Shown here piece by piece: positions 1 through 7,589 of a stretch of DNA of 64,000 nt. This DNA is from Oceanimonas aquatica (GTDB lineage: Bacteria; Pseudomonadota; Gammaproteobacteria; Enterobacterales; Aeromonadaceae). Below the pieces are notes generated by a model. The model was not told where the DNA came from, searched no databases, and worked only from the letters and a program-made list of their open reading frames with translations. The translations under genes and the position numbers were made by a program. The stretch lies in assembly GCF_030732065.1 (NCBI RefSeq), contig NZ_JAVBHX010000001.1, forward strand, positions 434,001-498,000, given 5' to 3'. How positions within the stretch are numbered: position 1 is the stretch's first letter; each line of letters opens with the position of its first letter.

Positions 1-47
1 CGGCTCTTCTATACTGTTGCCACACGGGAACTGGACAGGAGAAGCCG

Positions 48-584
48 ATGTATCAACGGGTACTGGAGTTCTGGTTTGAGGAATTGACCCCGGCCCAGTG
101 GTGGAAAAAGGACGCCGCGCTGGATGCGAGCATTGCCGGGCAGTTTGGCGGCCTGCACCAGCGGGCCTGCAGGGGCGAGTTGTTTGAATGGCGCATACGC
201 ACTCAGGGACGGCTGGCCGAGATCATTGTGCTCGACCAGTTTTCCCGCAATATTCACCGCAATTATCCCAATGCCTTTGCCGCCGACGGCATGGCTCTGG
301 CGCTGGCGCAGGAGGCCATCAGCCAGGGCGCCGAGCGGGCACTCAGCCCCGAGCAACGGTTGTTTCTCTATATGCCCTTTATGCACAGTGAATCGCTGAA
401 AATTCACGATCAGGCCCTGGTCCTGTTTGAACGGCTGGGTCTGGCCGACAACCTCGACTTTGAACACAAGCACCGCAACATTATCGAGCGTTTTGGCCGC
501 TATCCGCACCGCAACGCCATACTGGGCCGCCCGTCCACGCCGGAAGAGCAGGCGTTTCTTGAACAGCCCGGGTCGGGGTTTTAA
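48..584 (+). CDS. DUF924 family protein
   Basis: A 178-residue protein of the DUF924 family, a soluble all-helical family with no firmly known reaction. The family signature is clear: an EFWF motif near the N terminus, LDQFSRNIHR around residues 62-71, and a C-terminal FGRYPHRN motif. The length is normal for the family. The ATG at 48 is preceded by AGGAG (37-41) at six bases, and a TATACT at 10-15 is a plausible -10 box, so it may be a single-gene transcript. It ends just before a bidirectional hairpin and converges on the YccT-like gene. Family assignment is secure; function is unknown. Confidence 0.9.
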   Translation: MYQRVLEFWFEELTPAQWWKKDAALDASIAGQFGGLHQRACRGELFEWRIRTQGRLAEIIVLDQFSRNIHRNYPNAFAADGMALALAQEAISQGAERALSPEQRLFLYMPFMHSESLKIHDQALVLFERLGLADNLDFEHKHRNIIERFGRYPHRNAILGRPSTPEEQAFLEQPGSGF

Positions 585-602
585 TTCGTTTGTCACGCTC
601 AT

Positions 603-630
603 AAAAAATGCCGGGCGTTGCCCGGCATTT
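603..630. terminator. Bidirectional intrinsic terminator
   Basis: Nine-base-pair stem ATGCCGGGC/GCCCGGCAT (608-616 and 620-628) with a three-base loop. A six-A run on the left gives a good U tract for the leftward gene, and a short T run lies on the right. It sits between two convergent genes. Confidence 0.8.
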
Positions 631-652
631 CAGCATGCTTGCGAATATCGTC

Positions 653-1288
653 TTACTGCTGCTGAATTGCCCAGATCTGGAAGGCGCGGCGGGTGTCGGC
701 GTCGGCGGCGTTCCACCAGTGCTGCAGCATTTCCATGGCGTCGGCGTCAACCACGGCGTCACCGAACTTTTCCTGGGCAGCGGCCACGGCGGCCTCGGTG
801 CGGCCGTTAAAGGCCTGGCGGGTTTCCTTCAGGTGCGCCTGAATGCCACCGGCGGTGTCCAGGCCGGCGGGCATGGGAATGGTAGACAGCTCAGCATCAA
901 TCCGCTCGCCGGTGTTCTTGTTGACCACGGTGAGGCGGCTGTCCTGCTCGCGCAGGAACTGTTTGGCCAGCTGGTAGTTCAGCGGTTTTTTATATTCGAT
1001 GGTCAGCTCGGCATCGGCAGGCACCTTGTCCAGCTTGATGATCACCGGGTCGCCATTCAGCACGCGCACTTCGGAGCGGTTGGAGTAATCATCGGTGTAG
1101 CCAATGGCCAGCTGGTTTTTGCCCTCGTTCAGGGTCACTTCATGAATGTTTTTGGTAATGGAGTTGGCGGTCTTTTCGCCGTTTACCAGAAAGATTTGAT
1201 AAGGCTGCTCGGCTTCAAAAGTGGCGGCGGTGGCGCCAAAACACAGACCAGCCGCGGCCAGGGCGGCAAGGGTAACACGCAGTTTCAT
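653..1288 (-). CDS. DUF2057 family (YccT/CsgI-like) secreted protein
   Basis: A 211-residue exported protein of the DUF2057 family, to which E. coli YccT (CsgI) belongs; the E. coli protein is periplasmic and affects curli assembly, but that role cannot be assumed here. A signal peptide covers about residues 1-21 (MKLRV start, hydrophobic core, cleavage near ATA-A). The following region with VNGEKTA and LNEGKNQLAIGY is typical of the family. I chose the ATG at 1288 because it starts the signal peptide and has AGGAG upstream; the frame stays open further upstream but that part looks non-coding. It lies downstream of dinG on the same strand with a gap of about 110 bases. Confidence 0.85.
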   Translation of the reverse strand: MKLRVTLAALAAAGLCFGATAATFEAEQPYQIFLVNGEKTANSITKNIHEVTLNEGKNQLAIGYTDDYSNRSEVRVLNGDPVIIKLDKVPADAELTIEYKKPLNYQLAKQFLREQDSRLTVVNKNTGERIDAELSTIPMPAGLDTAGGIQAHLKETRQAFNGRTEAAVAAAQEKFGDAVVDADAMEMLQHWWNAADADTRRAFQIWAIQQQ

Positions 1289-1398
1289 AGATAAGGGCTC
1301 CTGAGCCATTCTGCCCGTTGTGGGCGTCACGTTATGTAGTAAACCGAACGATTGTGACAATTTATAAAACCGGACGCAATTGGCAAACCGGCGCCCGC

Positions 1399-3453
1399 TC
1401 ACGTTTCCCGGGTAAAGGGGGGCAGGGCATTCAGCAGCGCCGGGCCGTAGCGGCGCGTCAGCAGGCGCCGGTCCAGCAGCACAATGCGACCTTTATCGGT
1501 TTCGGTACGCAGCAGCCGGCCACAGGCCTGAATGAGCTTGCGTGAGGCTTCGGGCACGGTGAGCTGCATAAAGGGATTGCCGCCACTCAGGCTTATCCAC
1601 TCGGCCATGGCTTCTTCCACCGGCGAGGTGGGCACCGCAAAGGGCAGTTTGGTAATAATGAGGTTGGTGAGGTAATGGCCGGGCAAGTCCAGCCCCTCGG
1701 CAAAGCTGCCGGTGCCAAACAGCACGCTGGGCTGGCCACCGTCGCATTTCATGCGGTGTAGCTCCAGCAACGCCTGGCGCCCGGCTTCTCCCTGCACCAG
1801 CAGGGAATGCCCCTTGTCACGCAGCGCTTTGGCCACGGCGTTCATCTGCCGGTAAGACGAAAACAGCACCAGGCTGGCCTTTTCATCTTTAAGCCAGCGG
1901 GGAATTTCTTCACCCAGCAGGTCATCAAACCCTGCGTCCTGGGGCTCGCAAGGCAGAGACGGAATAATCAGCCTGGAGCCGGCGTAGTTGAAAGGCGAGT
2001 TAAGCCGCAGATACTGGCTGCCATCGTCGGCCCGCAGGCCCACGGCCCGGCGAAAATAGCTGAAGTCGTTGAGGGCGGTAAAGGTGGCCGACACCATCAC
2101 CACCGCCGCCGCCCGCGACCAGCACCATTGCTCCAGCAAGTGGCCCACCGCCAGGGGCGTGGCGCACAGGCTGGTGTCGTTTTTGCTCTGCTCCAGCCAG
2201 CGCGCCGGCGGCGTGTGTTTGGGGCCCACGGCTTTCAGCATCAGCTCACACAGCCCCAGGGCTTCATCGGCATGCAGCTGCTGCAGACTAATGCTGGCCA
2301 TGGCACCAGACACCGCACTGTTGCCCGGCTGCTGCTTGAGGGCTTCTGCAAGCTGGTTTTGTAACCGGCCCAGACCCTGTGCCAGCTGTTTGTGCTCGTC
2401 TTTTAATGAGGTCAGGGAGTGGGTCAGCAGTTCGGGCAGCTCGCCGGCGGCAAAGCGCAGGCAACCCTGATCGTCTGGGGTCAGATCGCCGGAACGCAGG
2501 GCCGCCTGCAACTGTTTATACAGCTCACCGAGGGAAGGTATAAGTTGCTGCAACGCCTGTTGGGTGCGGTTAACGGCGTTCTGGCCGTCATCCTTCAGTG
2601 CTGTGGCCATGCCGGGCAGTTGCTTGTTGAACTGCTCCAGGTTGCGCCGGGCCGAGCGCAGCGAAAGTCTTGCCGAGCCCTGCTCCCGGGCAATGTGGGC
2701 AATGTGGTGGGCTTCGTCCAGCACATACACGCAGCTTTCCGGCTCGGGCAGAATAATGCCGCCGCCCATGGCCAGATCCGCCAGCAGCAGGGCATGGTTC
2801 ACGACTATCACGTCCACCTTGTCGAGCTCGGCCCGGGCGGCGTGAAAGGGGCAGTGGCCGTGACCCAGCTGGGGCTGGCAGCTGTGGCGCTCGGTTTGCA
2901 GTTGTTGCCACAGGGCATCATCTATGGGCTCGGCCCAGCTGTCTCTGTCGCCGACCCAGTCGCCGGCTTCCAGCGCGTGCCAGAGTTCGGCCAGTTGTTG
3001 CTGCTGTTTGGGCGTAAGCGCCTCGGCCGCCTCAAACATGCTGATCTGGCCTTCTCCCTGGGCCAGGCTCTGCAGTCGCTGGCGGCAGCAGTAGCGGGCC
3101 CGGCCCTTGGCCAGGGTAAAGGTGAATGTTGGTTGGCAGTGAGGCTGAAACAGCGGCAGGTCTTTATTGACCAGTTGCTCCTGCAGGGCCAGGGTGGCGG
3201 TGGAGATCACCACCTTTTTATTGTTGAGCCTTGCCCAGGGAATGGTGGCCTGTAAATAGGCTAACGATTTGCCAATGCCGGTGCCGGCCTCGGCCACCAG
3301 AATGCGGCGGGCGGGGTCATACTGGCCCAGCAGCACCTTGCCGATTTCCGCCACCAGGAAGTTTTGTTCCCGCCTGGGTCTAAACCCCTGAACGGATTCA
3401 CTTAACTGGCGGTAATTGGCCCGCACAAGAGTGCGGTAATCGGCGCTGGGCAT
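1399..3453 (-). CDS. dinG: ATP-dependent DNA helicase DinG
   Basis: A 684-residue XPD-like superfamily 2 DNA helicase (E. coli DinG has 716). It unwinds 5'-3' and resolves R-loops and other structures at damaged forks. Visible motifs: Walker A AGTGIGKS near residue 55, the DEAH-type box LDEAHH, and cysteines that fit the iron-sulfur cluster (YCC near residue 120, then a Cys and HCPF near 200). C-terminal helicase motifs FGTGSFAEGLDL and QACGRLLRTE are also present. The C-terminal half aligns better with DinG than with the paralogue YoaA, though the two are close. It is transcribed away from the porin gene. Confidence 0.88.
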   Translation of the reverse strand: MPSADYRTLVRANYRQLSESVQGFRPRREQNFLVAEIGKVLLGQYDPARRILVAEAGTGIGKSLAYLQATIPWARLNNKKVVISTATLALQEQLVNKDLPLFQPHCQPTFTFTLAKGRARYCCRQRLQSLAQGEGQISMFEAAEALTPKQQQQLAELWHALEAGDWVGDRDSWAEPIDDALWQQLQTERHSCQPQLGHGHCPFHAARAELDKVDVIVVNHALLLADLAMGGGIILPEPESCVYVLDEAHHIAHIAREQGSARLSLRSARRNLEQFNKQLPGMATALKDDGQNAVNRTQQALQQLIPSLGELYKQLQAALRSGDLTPDDQGCLRFAAGELPELLTHSLTSLKDEHKQLAQGLGRLQNQLAEALKQQPGNSAVSGAMASISLQQLHADEALGLCELMLKAVGPKHTPPARWLEQSKNDTSLCATPLAVGHLLEQWCWSRAAAVVMVSATFTALNDFSYFRRAVGLRADDGSQYLRLNSPFNYAGSRLIIPSLPCEPQDAGFDDLLGEEIPRWLKDEKASLVLFSSYRQMNAVAKALRDKGHSLLVQGEAGRQALLELHRMKCDGGQPSVLFGTGSFAEGLDLPGHYLTNLIITKLPFAVPTSPVEEAMAEWISLSGGNPFMQLTVPEASRKLIQACGRLLRTETDKGRIVLLDRRLLTRRYGPALLNALPPFTRET

Positions 3454-3708
3454 GGCATGTTTCCGGTATAAAATGCGGCCTCAAGTATACCCGGTAGTCG
3501 GTTATATGCCACTTGCAATACGTAAAGGTGAAAAGGAGAGGCGAGTCACACTTGGCCAGCAAGCGAGCATCAGTGTCACAAAAAGTTCCCGGTATTTTGT
3601 TGCGCGGTAAAAATACCGATGATAGGCTGCCCTCCATAGTAACGCTAGCGTTGCTAACACAGGGAATAACAAGGACTTAGTGTTTAATTACAGTAGGCAA
3701 ATAAAATC

Positions 3709-4725
3709 ATGAAAAAAACGATTCTTGCACTGACCATTCCTGCGCTGTTCGCTACCTCTGCCAGCGCCGTGACCGTATACTCCGACGAAGGCGCCCAGGT
3801 TGATATCTACGGCCGCGTTCAGTATGAAGCCGGTGAAATGAAGTTCCAAAATGGCGTGAAAGCCAACAACTTCGGGGGTGAAGGCGAAGCGCGTCTGGGT
3901 GTGAACATGAAGTACGCCCTGAACAACGACGTTGACCTGATCGGTAAGCTGGAATGGCAGGTTGTTGCCGAAGGCGATGACGCCACCGGTTCCGACAGCC
4001 TCGACGCCCGTTATGCCTGGGCTGGTTTCCGTTTTATGGATACCACCGAGCTGACTTTTGGTCGCAGCCAGGACCCTTACGCTCTGGTTATGTACCAGCA
4101 TGATATCTTTAACGTGTTTGGTGCTCAAACCTCTTATGGTTCTTTGGGTCTGATTGACGACAAGGCCGACGACCAAATTCGTGTAGGTTATGCCAACAAT
4201 GGCTTGGATCTGCGCGCCGCCTATGCTTTTGCCGATGCTGACAAGCTCGACAATAACGAGCAGAAAGAAAACCAGTGGTCAGTAGCTGCTGCCTACACTC
4301 TGCCGATGGGCCTGGGCTTTGGTGCTGCCTATGAAAAGCAAAACTGGGGCAACCTGGGTATCGCTACCGATGACACTGATGTTGATGCTTGGATGACCAG
4401 TGTAAACTACGCCATCGATGGTTTCTACATCGCCGCTGGCTACACTCAGCAGCAGCTTGAAAACAATGCCGTTGATGTTGAGACTGAAGGTTACGAAGTA
4501 ACTGCTACCTACAATGTAGATGCTTGGACCCTGCTGGCTCAGTACTCCAAAGAAGAAACCGAAATCGACGGTATTTCTGGTGACTTCGACAGTGTTGATG
4601 CAGTCACTCTGGGTGCTCAGTATGACCTGACTGCCAAAGCCAAGCTGTACGCCGAATACGAAATCAATGACGACGATGCTGACCGTGACGACCGTTACGG
4701 CGTTGGTATTCAGTACAACTTCTAA
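3709..4725 (+). CDS. General outer membrane porin (OmpC/OmpU-like)
   Basis: A 338-residue Gram-negative porin. A typical signal peptide (MKKTILALTIPALFATSASA, residues 1-20) is followed by an acidic mature chain with YGRVQYEAG, alternating beta-strand patterns, and a C terminus ending in aromatic YNF, the insertion signal for the BAM complex. It should form a trimeric 16-strand barrel for small solutes. Codon use is biased toward preferred codons, as expected for a very abundant protein. A 255-base upstream region separates it from dinG and probably holds a strong promoter, but I cannot place boxes with confidence. A strong terminator follows. Confidence 0.93.
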   Translation: MKKTILALTIPALFATSASAVTVYSDEGAQVDIYGRVQYEAGEMKFQNGVKANNFGGEGEARLGVNMKYALNNDVDLIGKLEWQVVAEGDDATGSDSLDARYAWAGFRFMDTTELTFGRSQDPYALVMYQHDIFNVFGAQTSYGSLGLIDDKADDQIRVGYANNGLDLRAAYAFADADKLDNNEQKENQWSVAAAYTLPMGLGFGAAYEKQNWGNLGIATDDTDVDAWMTSVNYAIDGFYIAAGYTQQQLENNAVDVETEGYEVTATYNVDAWTLLAQYSKEETEIDGISGDFDSVDAVTLGAQYDLTAKAKLYAEYEINDDDADRDDRYGVGIQYNF

Positions 4726-4752
4726 TATTAGCTAACCAGCTGATACAGAAGC

Positions 4753-4779
4753 AAAAAGCCGGCGAAAGCCGGCTTTTTT
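4753..4779 (+). terminator. Intrinsic terminator of the porin gene
   Basis: AAAAAGCCGGC, a GAAA tetraloop, then GCCGGCTTTTTT. It lies 28 bases after the porin stop codon. Confidence 0.9.
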
Positions 4780-4796
4780 AATATTGGAAAGAAACC

Positions 4797-4823
4797 AAAA
4801 AAATCAGGCCAGTCACTCTGGCC
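4797..4823 (-). terminator. Terminator of the DksA/TraR-type gene
   Basis: Stem GGCCAG/CTGGCC (4807-4812 and 4818-4823). Read leftward it is followed by a run of seven Ts (4797-4803). It serves the minus-strand gene ending at 4874. Confidence 0.7.
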
Positions 4824-4873
4824 CGAATATGTTTTACCTCACCCCTTACTCTTCTCTCCTCACCGCTATACGC

Positions 4874-5245
4874 CTACAGCGTCCAGCTGGCGTGCTGTGC
4901 TTTCTGGTATTTCTCCTCGCACTGAGTGCAACGCTGCCGGCACGGGTCGGCCAACAGTTGCGCCGGGTCCAGCTCGGCTTCGCAGTCGCTGCACAGGCCG
5001 TACAGACCCAGTTGCCACTGGCACAGGGCGGCGTCCACCTGGCGCAGGGTTTGTAGTTGGGGTTGCAGTTGCGGCCAGGCCGACAGGGCAGGGTAGTCGG
5101 CCCAGTCGTCGGGGGGCACGTCTTTTAGTTGGGCGGCCAGCCCGGCATCCAGCTCCTGTAGCGCATGCAAAAAGCCGTGACGGCGGTCTTCCGCCACCGC
5201 CAGCAGCCGTTGCTCCAGCTCGTTTTCGGTAATATTGCTGCTCAT
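4874..5245 (-). CDS. TraR/DksA-type C4 zinc-finger protein
   Basis: A 123-residue protein with an N-terminal helical region and a C-terminal four-cysteine finger, CSDC followed by CTQC about 17 residues later. This is the layout of TraR/DksA proteins, which enter the RNA polymerase secondary channel. It is shorter than DksA (151) and lacks a recognisable DxxDxA-type coiled-coil tip, so it is more likely a DksA-like relative than DksA itself. The start at 5245 is the first ATG giving a compact protein; the longer upstream extension translates repeat sequence and was rejected. Confidence 0.75.
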   Translation of the reverse strand: MSSNITENELEQRLLAVAEDRRHGFLHALQELDAGLAAQLKDVPPDDWADYPALSAWPQLQPQLQTLRQVDAALCQWQLGLYGLCSDCEAELDPAQLLADPCRQRCTQCEEKYQKAQHASWTL

Positions 5246-5344
5246 GATGACATCCAGTCGGTGGAATATGATGCCAGTATAGAATTGGCTACTTGTTAAC
5301 ATCATGATGCAAATCAAGAACCTCTGCGGGGAGCCCCCGAAGGG

Positions 5345-5530
5345 GAGCTGTAAGCTATCAGCTTTAAGCTGTAAGTAGCTCGGCGTAGCCTGTAGTTCAT
5401 ATGCTGTGCCTGCAGAACTCCGATCTCTTTGCTGCAGACTGCTCTTTGTTACCAGGCACTGCACCAAGCTTCCAGCCACCACCACTTATAGCTGACAGCT
5501 TACGGCTTAAAGCTGCGAAGCTTGCTTCGC
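5345..5530. repeat. Palindromic AGCTTTAAGCTG-type intergenic repeats
   Basis: Two related copies in opposite orientation: 5345-5378 (GAGCTGTAAGCTATCAGC...) and 5485-5517 (CTTATAGCTGACAGCTTACG...). A further small palindrome, GCGAAGCTTGCTTCGC, lies at 5514-5529. The right copy runs into the 3' end of dusC and supplies its stop codon. Confidence 0.7.
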
Positions 5531-6448
5531 AAGCTCTCGCCGAATGTCATCGGTGTGCTTCAGGGTACGAATATCGGCGAACAGTTCCCGGGCTTCGGGG
5601 TACTGTAATTTAAGGTAATTCAGCCATTGCTTGATGCGGTTGGGGTAATACACCGCCTTGTTGCCTTCCACCTCCAGCGCCGAATAATCCAGCAGCAGTG
5701 TAACCACCTCATGCCAGCTCATGGCATCGTTGCCGTGCCTGATGGTGGCGCCCAGGTTGGGCAGGGCAAGAGCGCCCCGGCCCAGCATGATATCCTCACA
5801 GCCGCTTTGCTTTTTTGCCTGAGTGGCCTGATCCGCGTTCCAGATTTCGCCGTTAACGATAACGGGAATGGCAAGCCGCTTTTGTATGTCCGCCACCAGT
5901 GGCCAGTAGGCCGGCGGGCGATAGCCGTCCTTTTTGCTGCGGGCGTGCACCGCCAGCTCGCTGATGCCGGCGTCGGCCAGGGCCTGGCTGTTTTCCAGAT
6001 AACTGTCGCGCTCTTCCAGCCCCAGGCGAATTTTGGCGCTTACCGGCAGGTGCGCGGGCACGGCGGCGCGAACCGCCTTGCCAATGCGGTAAAGCTGCTC
6101 GCTGTCGGCCAGCAAAGCGGCGCCGCCCCTGTGTTTGTTCACCGTTTTGGCCGGGCAGCCAAAGTTGAGATCAATGCCCTCGGCGCCCAGCCGGCAGGCC
6201 TGGTCGGCGTTTTCCGCCAGCCACTCCGGCGACTGGCCCAGCAGCTGAATGCGCACCGGGGTGCCGGAAGCCGTTTTACAGCCCTGATGCAGCTCGGGGC
6301 ACAGGCGGTGAAACACACGGGGCGGCAGGCGCATGTCCACCACCCGTACAAATTCGGTCACACAAAGGTCAAAGGGATTAAGACGGGTGAGCAGGTCCCG
6401 CATTAAATGGTCGAGTACCCCTTCCATCGGGGCCAGGATCAGGCGCAT
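5507..6448 (-). CDS. dusC: tRNA-dihydrouridine(16) synthase DusC
   Basis: A 313-residue FMN-dependent enzyme that reduces uridine to dihydrouridine in the tRNA D-loop, most likely at U16. It has the TIM-barrel start LAPMEGV, the catalytic-cysteine motif NFGCPAKTVNKH (Cys98), the HARSKKDGY segment and the FMN phosphate-binding region VNGEIWN with MLGRGAL. Length matches E. coli DusC (315). I chose the ATG at 6448 because the residues upstream do not match the family. The last codons and stop lie inside an intergenic repeat, so its extreme C terminus (KQASQL) may be a recent, repeat-derived end. Confidence 0.9.
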   Translation of the reverse strand: MRLILAPMEGVLDHLMRDLLTRLNPFDLCVTEFVRVVDMRLPPRVFHRLCPELHQGCKTASGTPVRIQLLGQSPEWLAENADQACRLGAEGIDLNFGCPAKTVNKHRGGAALLADSEQLYRIGKAVRAAVPAHLPVSAKIRLGLEERDSYLENSQALADAGISELAVHARSKKDGYRPPAYWPLVADIQKRLAIPVIVNGEIWNADQATQAKKQSGCEDIMLGRGALALPNLGATIRHGNDAMSWHEVVTLLLDYSALEVEGNKAVYYPNRIKQWLNYLKLQYPEARELFADIRTLKHTDDIRRELAKQASQL

Positions 6449-6582
6449 GGCAGTGACTACAGGCAATAAAAGGCGGCAGTGTACCGGGCCGCCGCACAAA
6501 GCGCCATGGTTCTGGCGGGGCCCGGTTTTTGCAAGTGAATTTTGCTATAGTGCCGTTAACGGGTAACGGGCGGGAGCGTGCC

Positions 6583-6975
6583 ATGCGTATATTATTTGCA
6601 CTGCTGGGTGGCATTTCACTGGGGCTGGGTGTTCTTGGTGCCTTTTTGCCGGTGCTGCCCACCACACCCTTCGTATTGTTGTCTGCCTTTTGCTTTGGCA
6701 GGTCGTCTCCGCGCGTGCACCACTGGCTGGTGAATCACCGCTGGTTTGGTGGCATGATTCAGGACTGGCAAACCCACCGTGGTCTGCGCCTGAACGTGCG
6801 GCGGCGGGCACTGTGGCTGATGGCGGCCAGTTTTGCATTGTCCATTTATCTGGTGCCCACCTGGTGGGTGCGTGGCCTGCTGGTGCTGACCTTTATTGCC
6901 CTGGTGTGCTGGATGCGGCGACTGCCGGTGGTGCCCGAGCGCCCCGTGGTTGCAATGGAGCAGACGAGGCCCTAA
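6583..6975 (+). CDS. ybaN: DUF454 family inner membrane protein YbaN
   Basis: A 130-residue membrane protein of family DUF454. An N-terminal hydrophobic segment (LLGGISLGLGVLGAFLPVLP) carries the family motif LPTTPFVLLSAFCF, followed by FGRSSPRVHHWL. Two further hydrophobic segments lie near residues 83-115. The function is unknown. It precedes apt just as E. coli ybaN does (ybaN-priC-apt-dnaX), but priC is absent here. The ATG at 6583 has GGGAG upstream. Confidence 0.87.
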   Translation: MRILFALLGGISLGLGVLGAFLPVLPTTPFVLLSAFCFGRSSPRVHHWLVNHRWFGGMIQDWQTHRGLRLNVRRRALWLMAASFALSIYLVPTWWVRGLLVLTFIALVCWMRRLPVVPERPVVAMEQTRP

Positions 6976-7039
6976 GATTTCACTCCTTAATTCAATGCCA
7001 TGCCCGCGTTAGCCGGGCTCGACGAGGCAGCCAGATCCC

Positions 7040-7585
7040 ATGAAACAAGACACCCTCAAGCTGATTGCGAACAGCATCGTTTCCATTCCCGATTATCCCA
7101 AGCCCGGCATCGTGTTTCGTGATATCACCGGCCTGCTGGAAGACGGTGAGGCCTTTCGCCTGACCATAGAAACCCTGGTGGAGCACTATCGCCATTCGGG
7201 AGTGCGTAAGGTGCTGGGTACTGAGGCCCGGGGGTTTATTTTCGGGGCGCCGGTGGCGGCGGCCCTGGGGGTGGGCTTTGTACCGGCGCGCAAGCCGGGC
7301 AAGCTGCCCCGGGAAGTGGTGGAAGTGCCCTACGAGCTGGAATATGGCACCGATACCCTGCAAATTCATGCCGACTCCATTGTGCCCGGTGAAAAGGTGC
7401 TGATCATCGACGATCTGCTGGCCACCGGCGGCACCGTAGAAGCGGCGGTCAAGCTGGTGCGCCGCTGTGGCGGCGAGGTGCAGGATGCGGCCTTTGTGAT
7501 TGGCCTGCCGGCCCTGGGTGGCATACAGCGCCTTAACAAGCTGGGCGTGCGTGTCACCAGCCTGGTTGAATTTGACGGCCATTAA
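7040..7585 (+). CDS. apt: Adenine phosphoribosyltransferase
   Basis: A 181-residue salvage enzyme that makes AMP from adenine and PRPP in the cytoplasm. The type I phosphoribosyltransferase PRPP loop [13 protein letters not shown] lies at residues 120-132. The family motifs [19 protein letters not shown] and [11 protein letters not shown] are also present. Length matches E. coli Apt (183). The stop codon is five bases before the dnaX start, so apt and dnaX are very probably cotranscribed. Confidence 0.96.
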   Translation: MKQDTLKLIANSIVSIPDYPKPGIVFRDITGLLEDGEAFRLTIETLVEHYRHSGVRKVLGTEARGFIFGAPVAAALGVGFVPARKPGKLPREVVEVPYELEYGTDTLQIHADSIVPGEKVLIIDDLLATGGTVEAAVKLVRRCGGEVQDAAFVIGLPALGGIQRLNKLGVRVTSLVEFDGH

Positions 7586-7589
7586 GCGA

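Noticed and set aside
2419-3255. Long plus-strand frame opposite dinG
   Set aside because: Shadow of dinG; high GC leaves long open frames on the opposite strand throughout this window.
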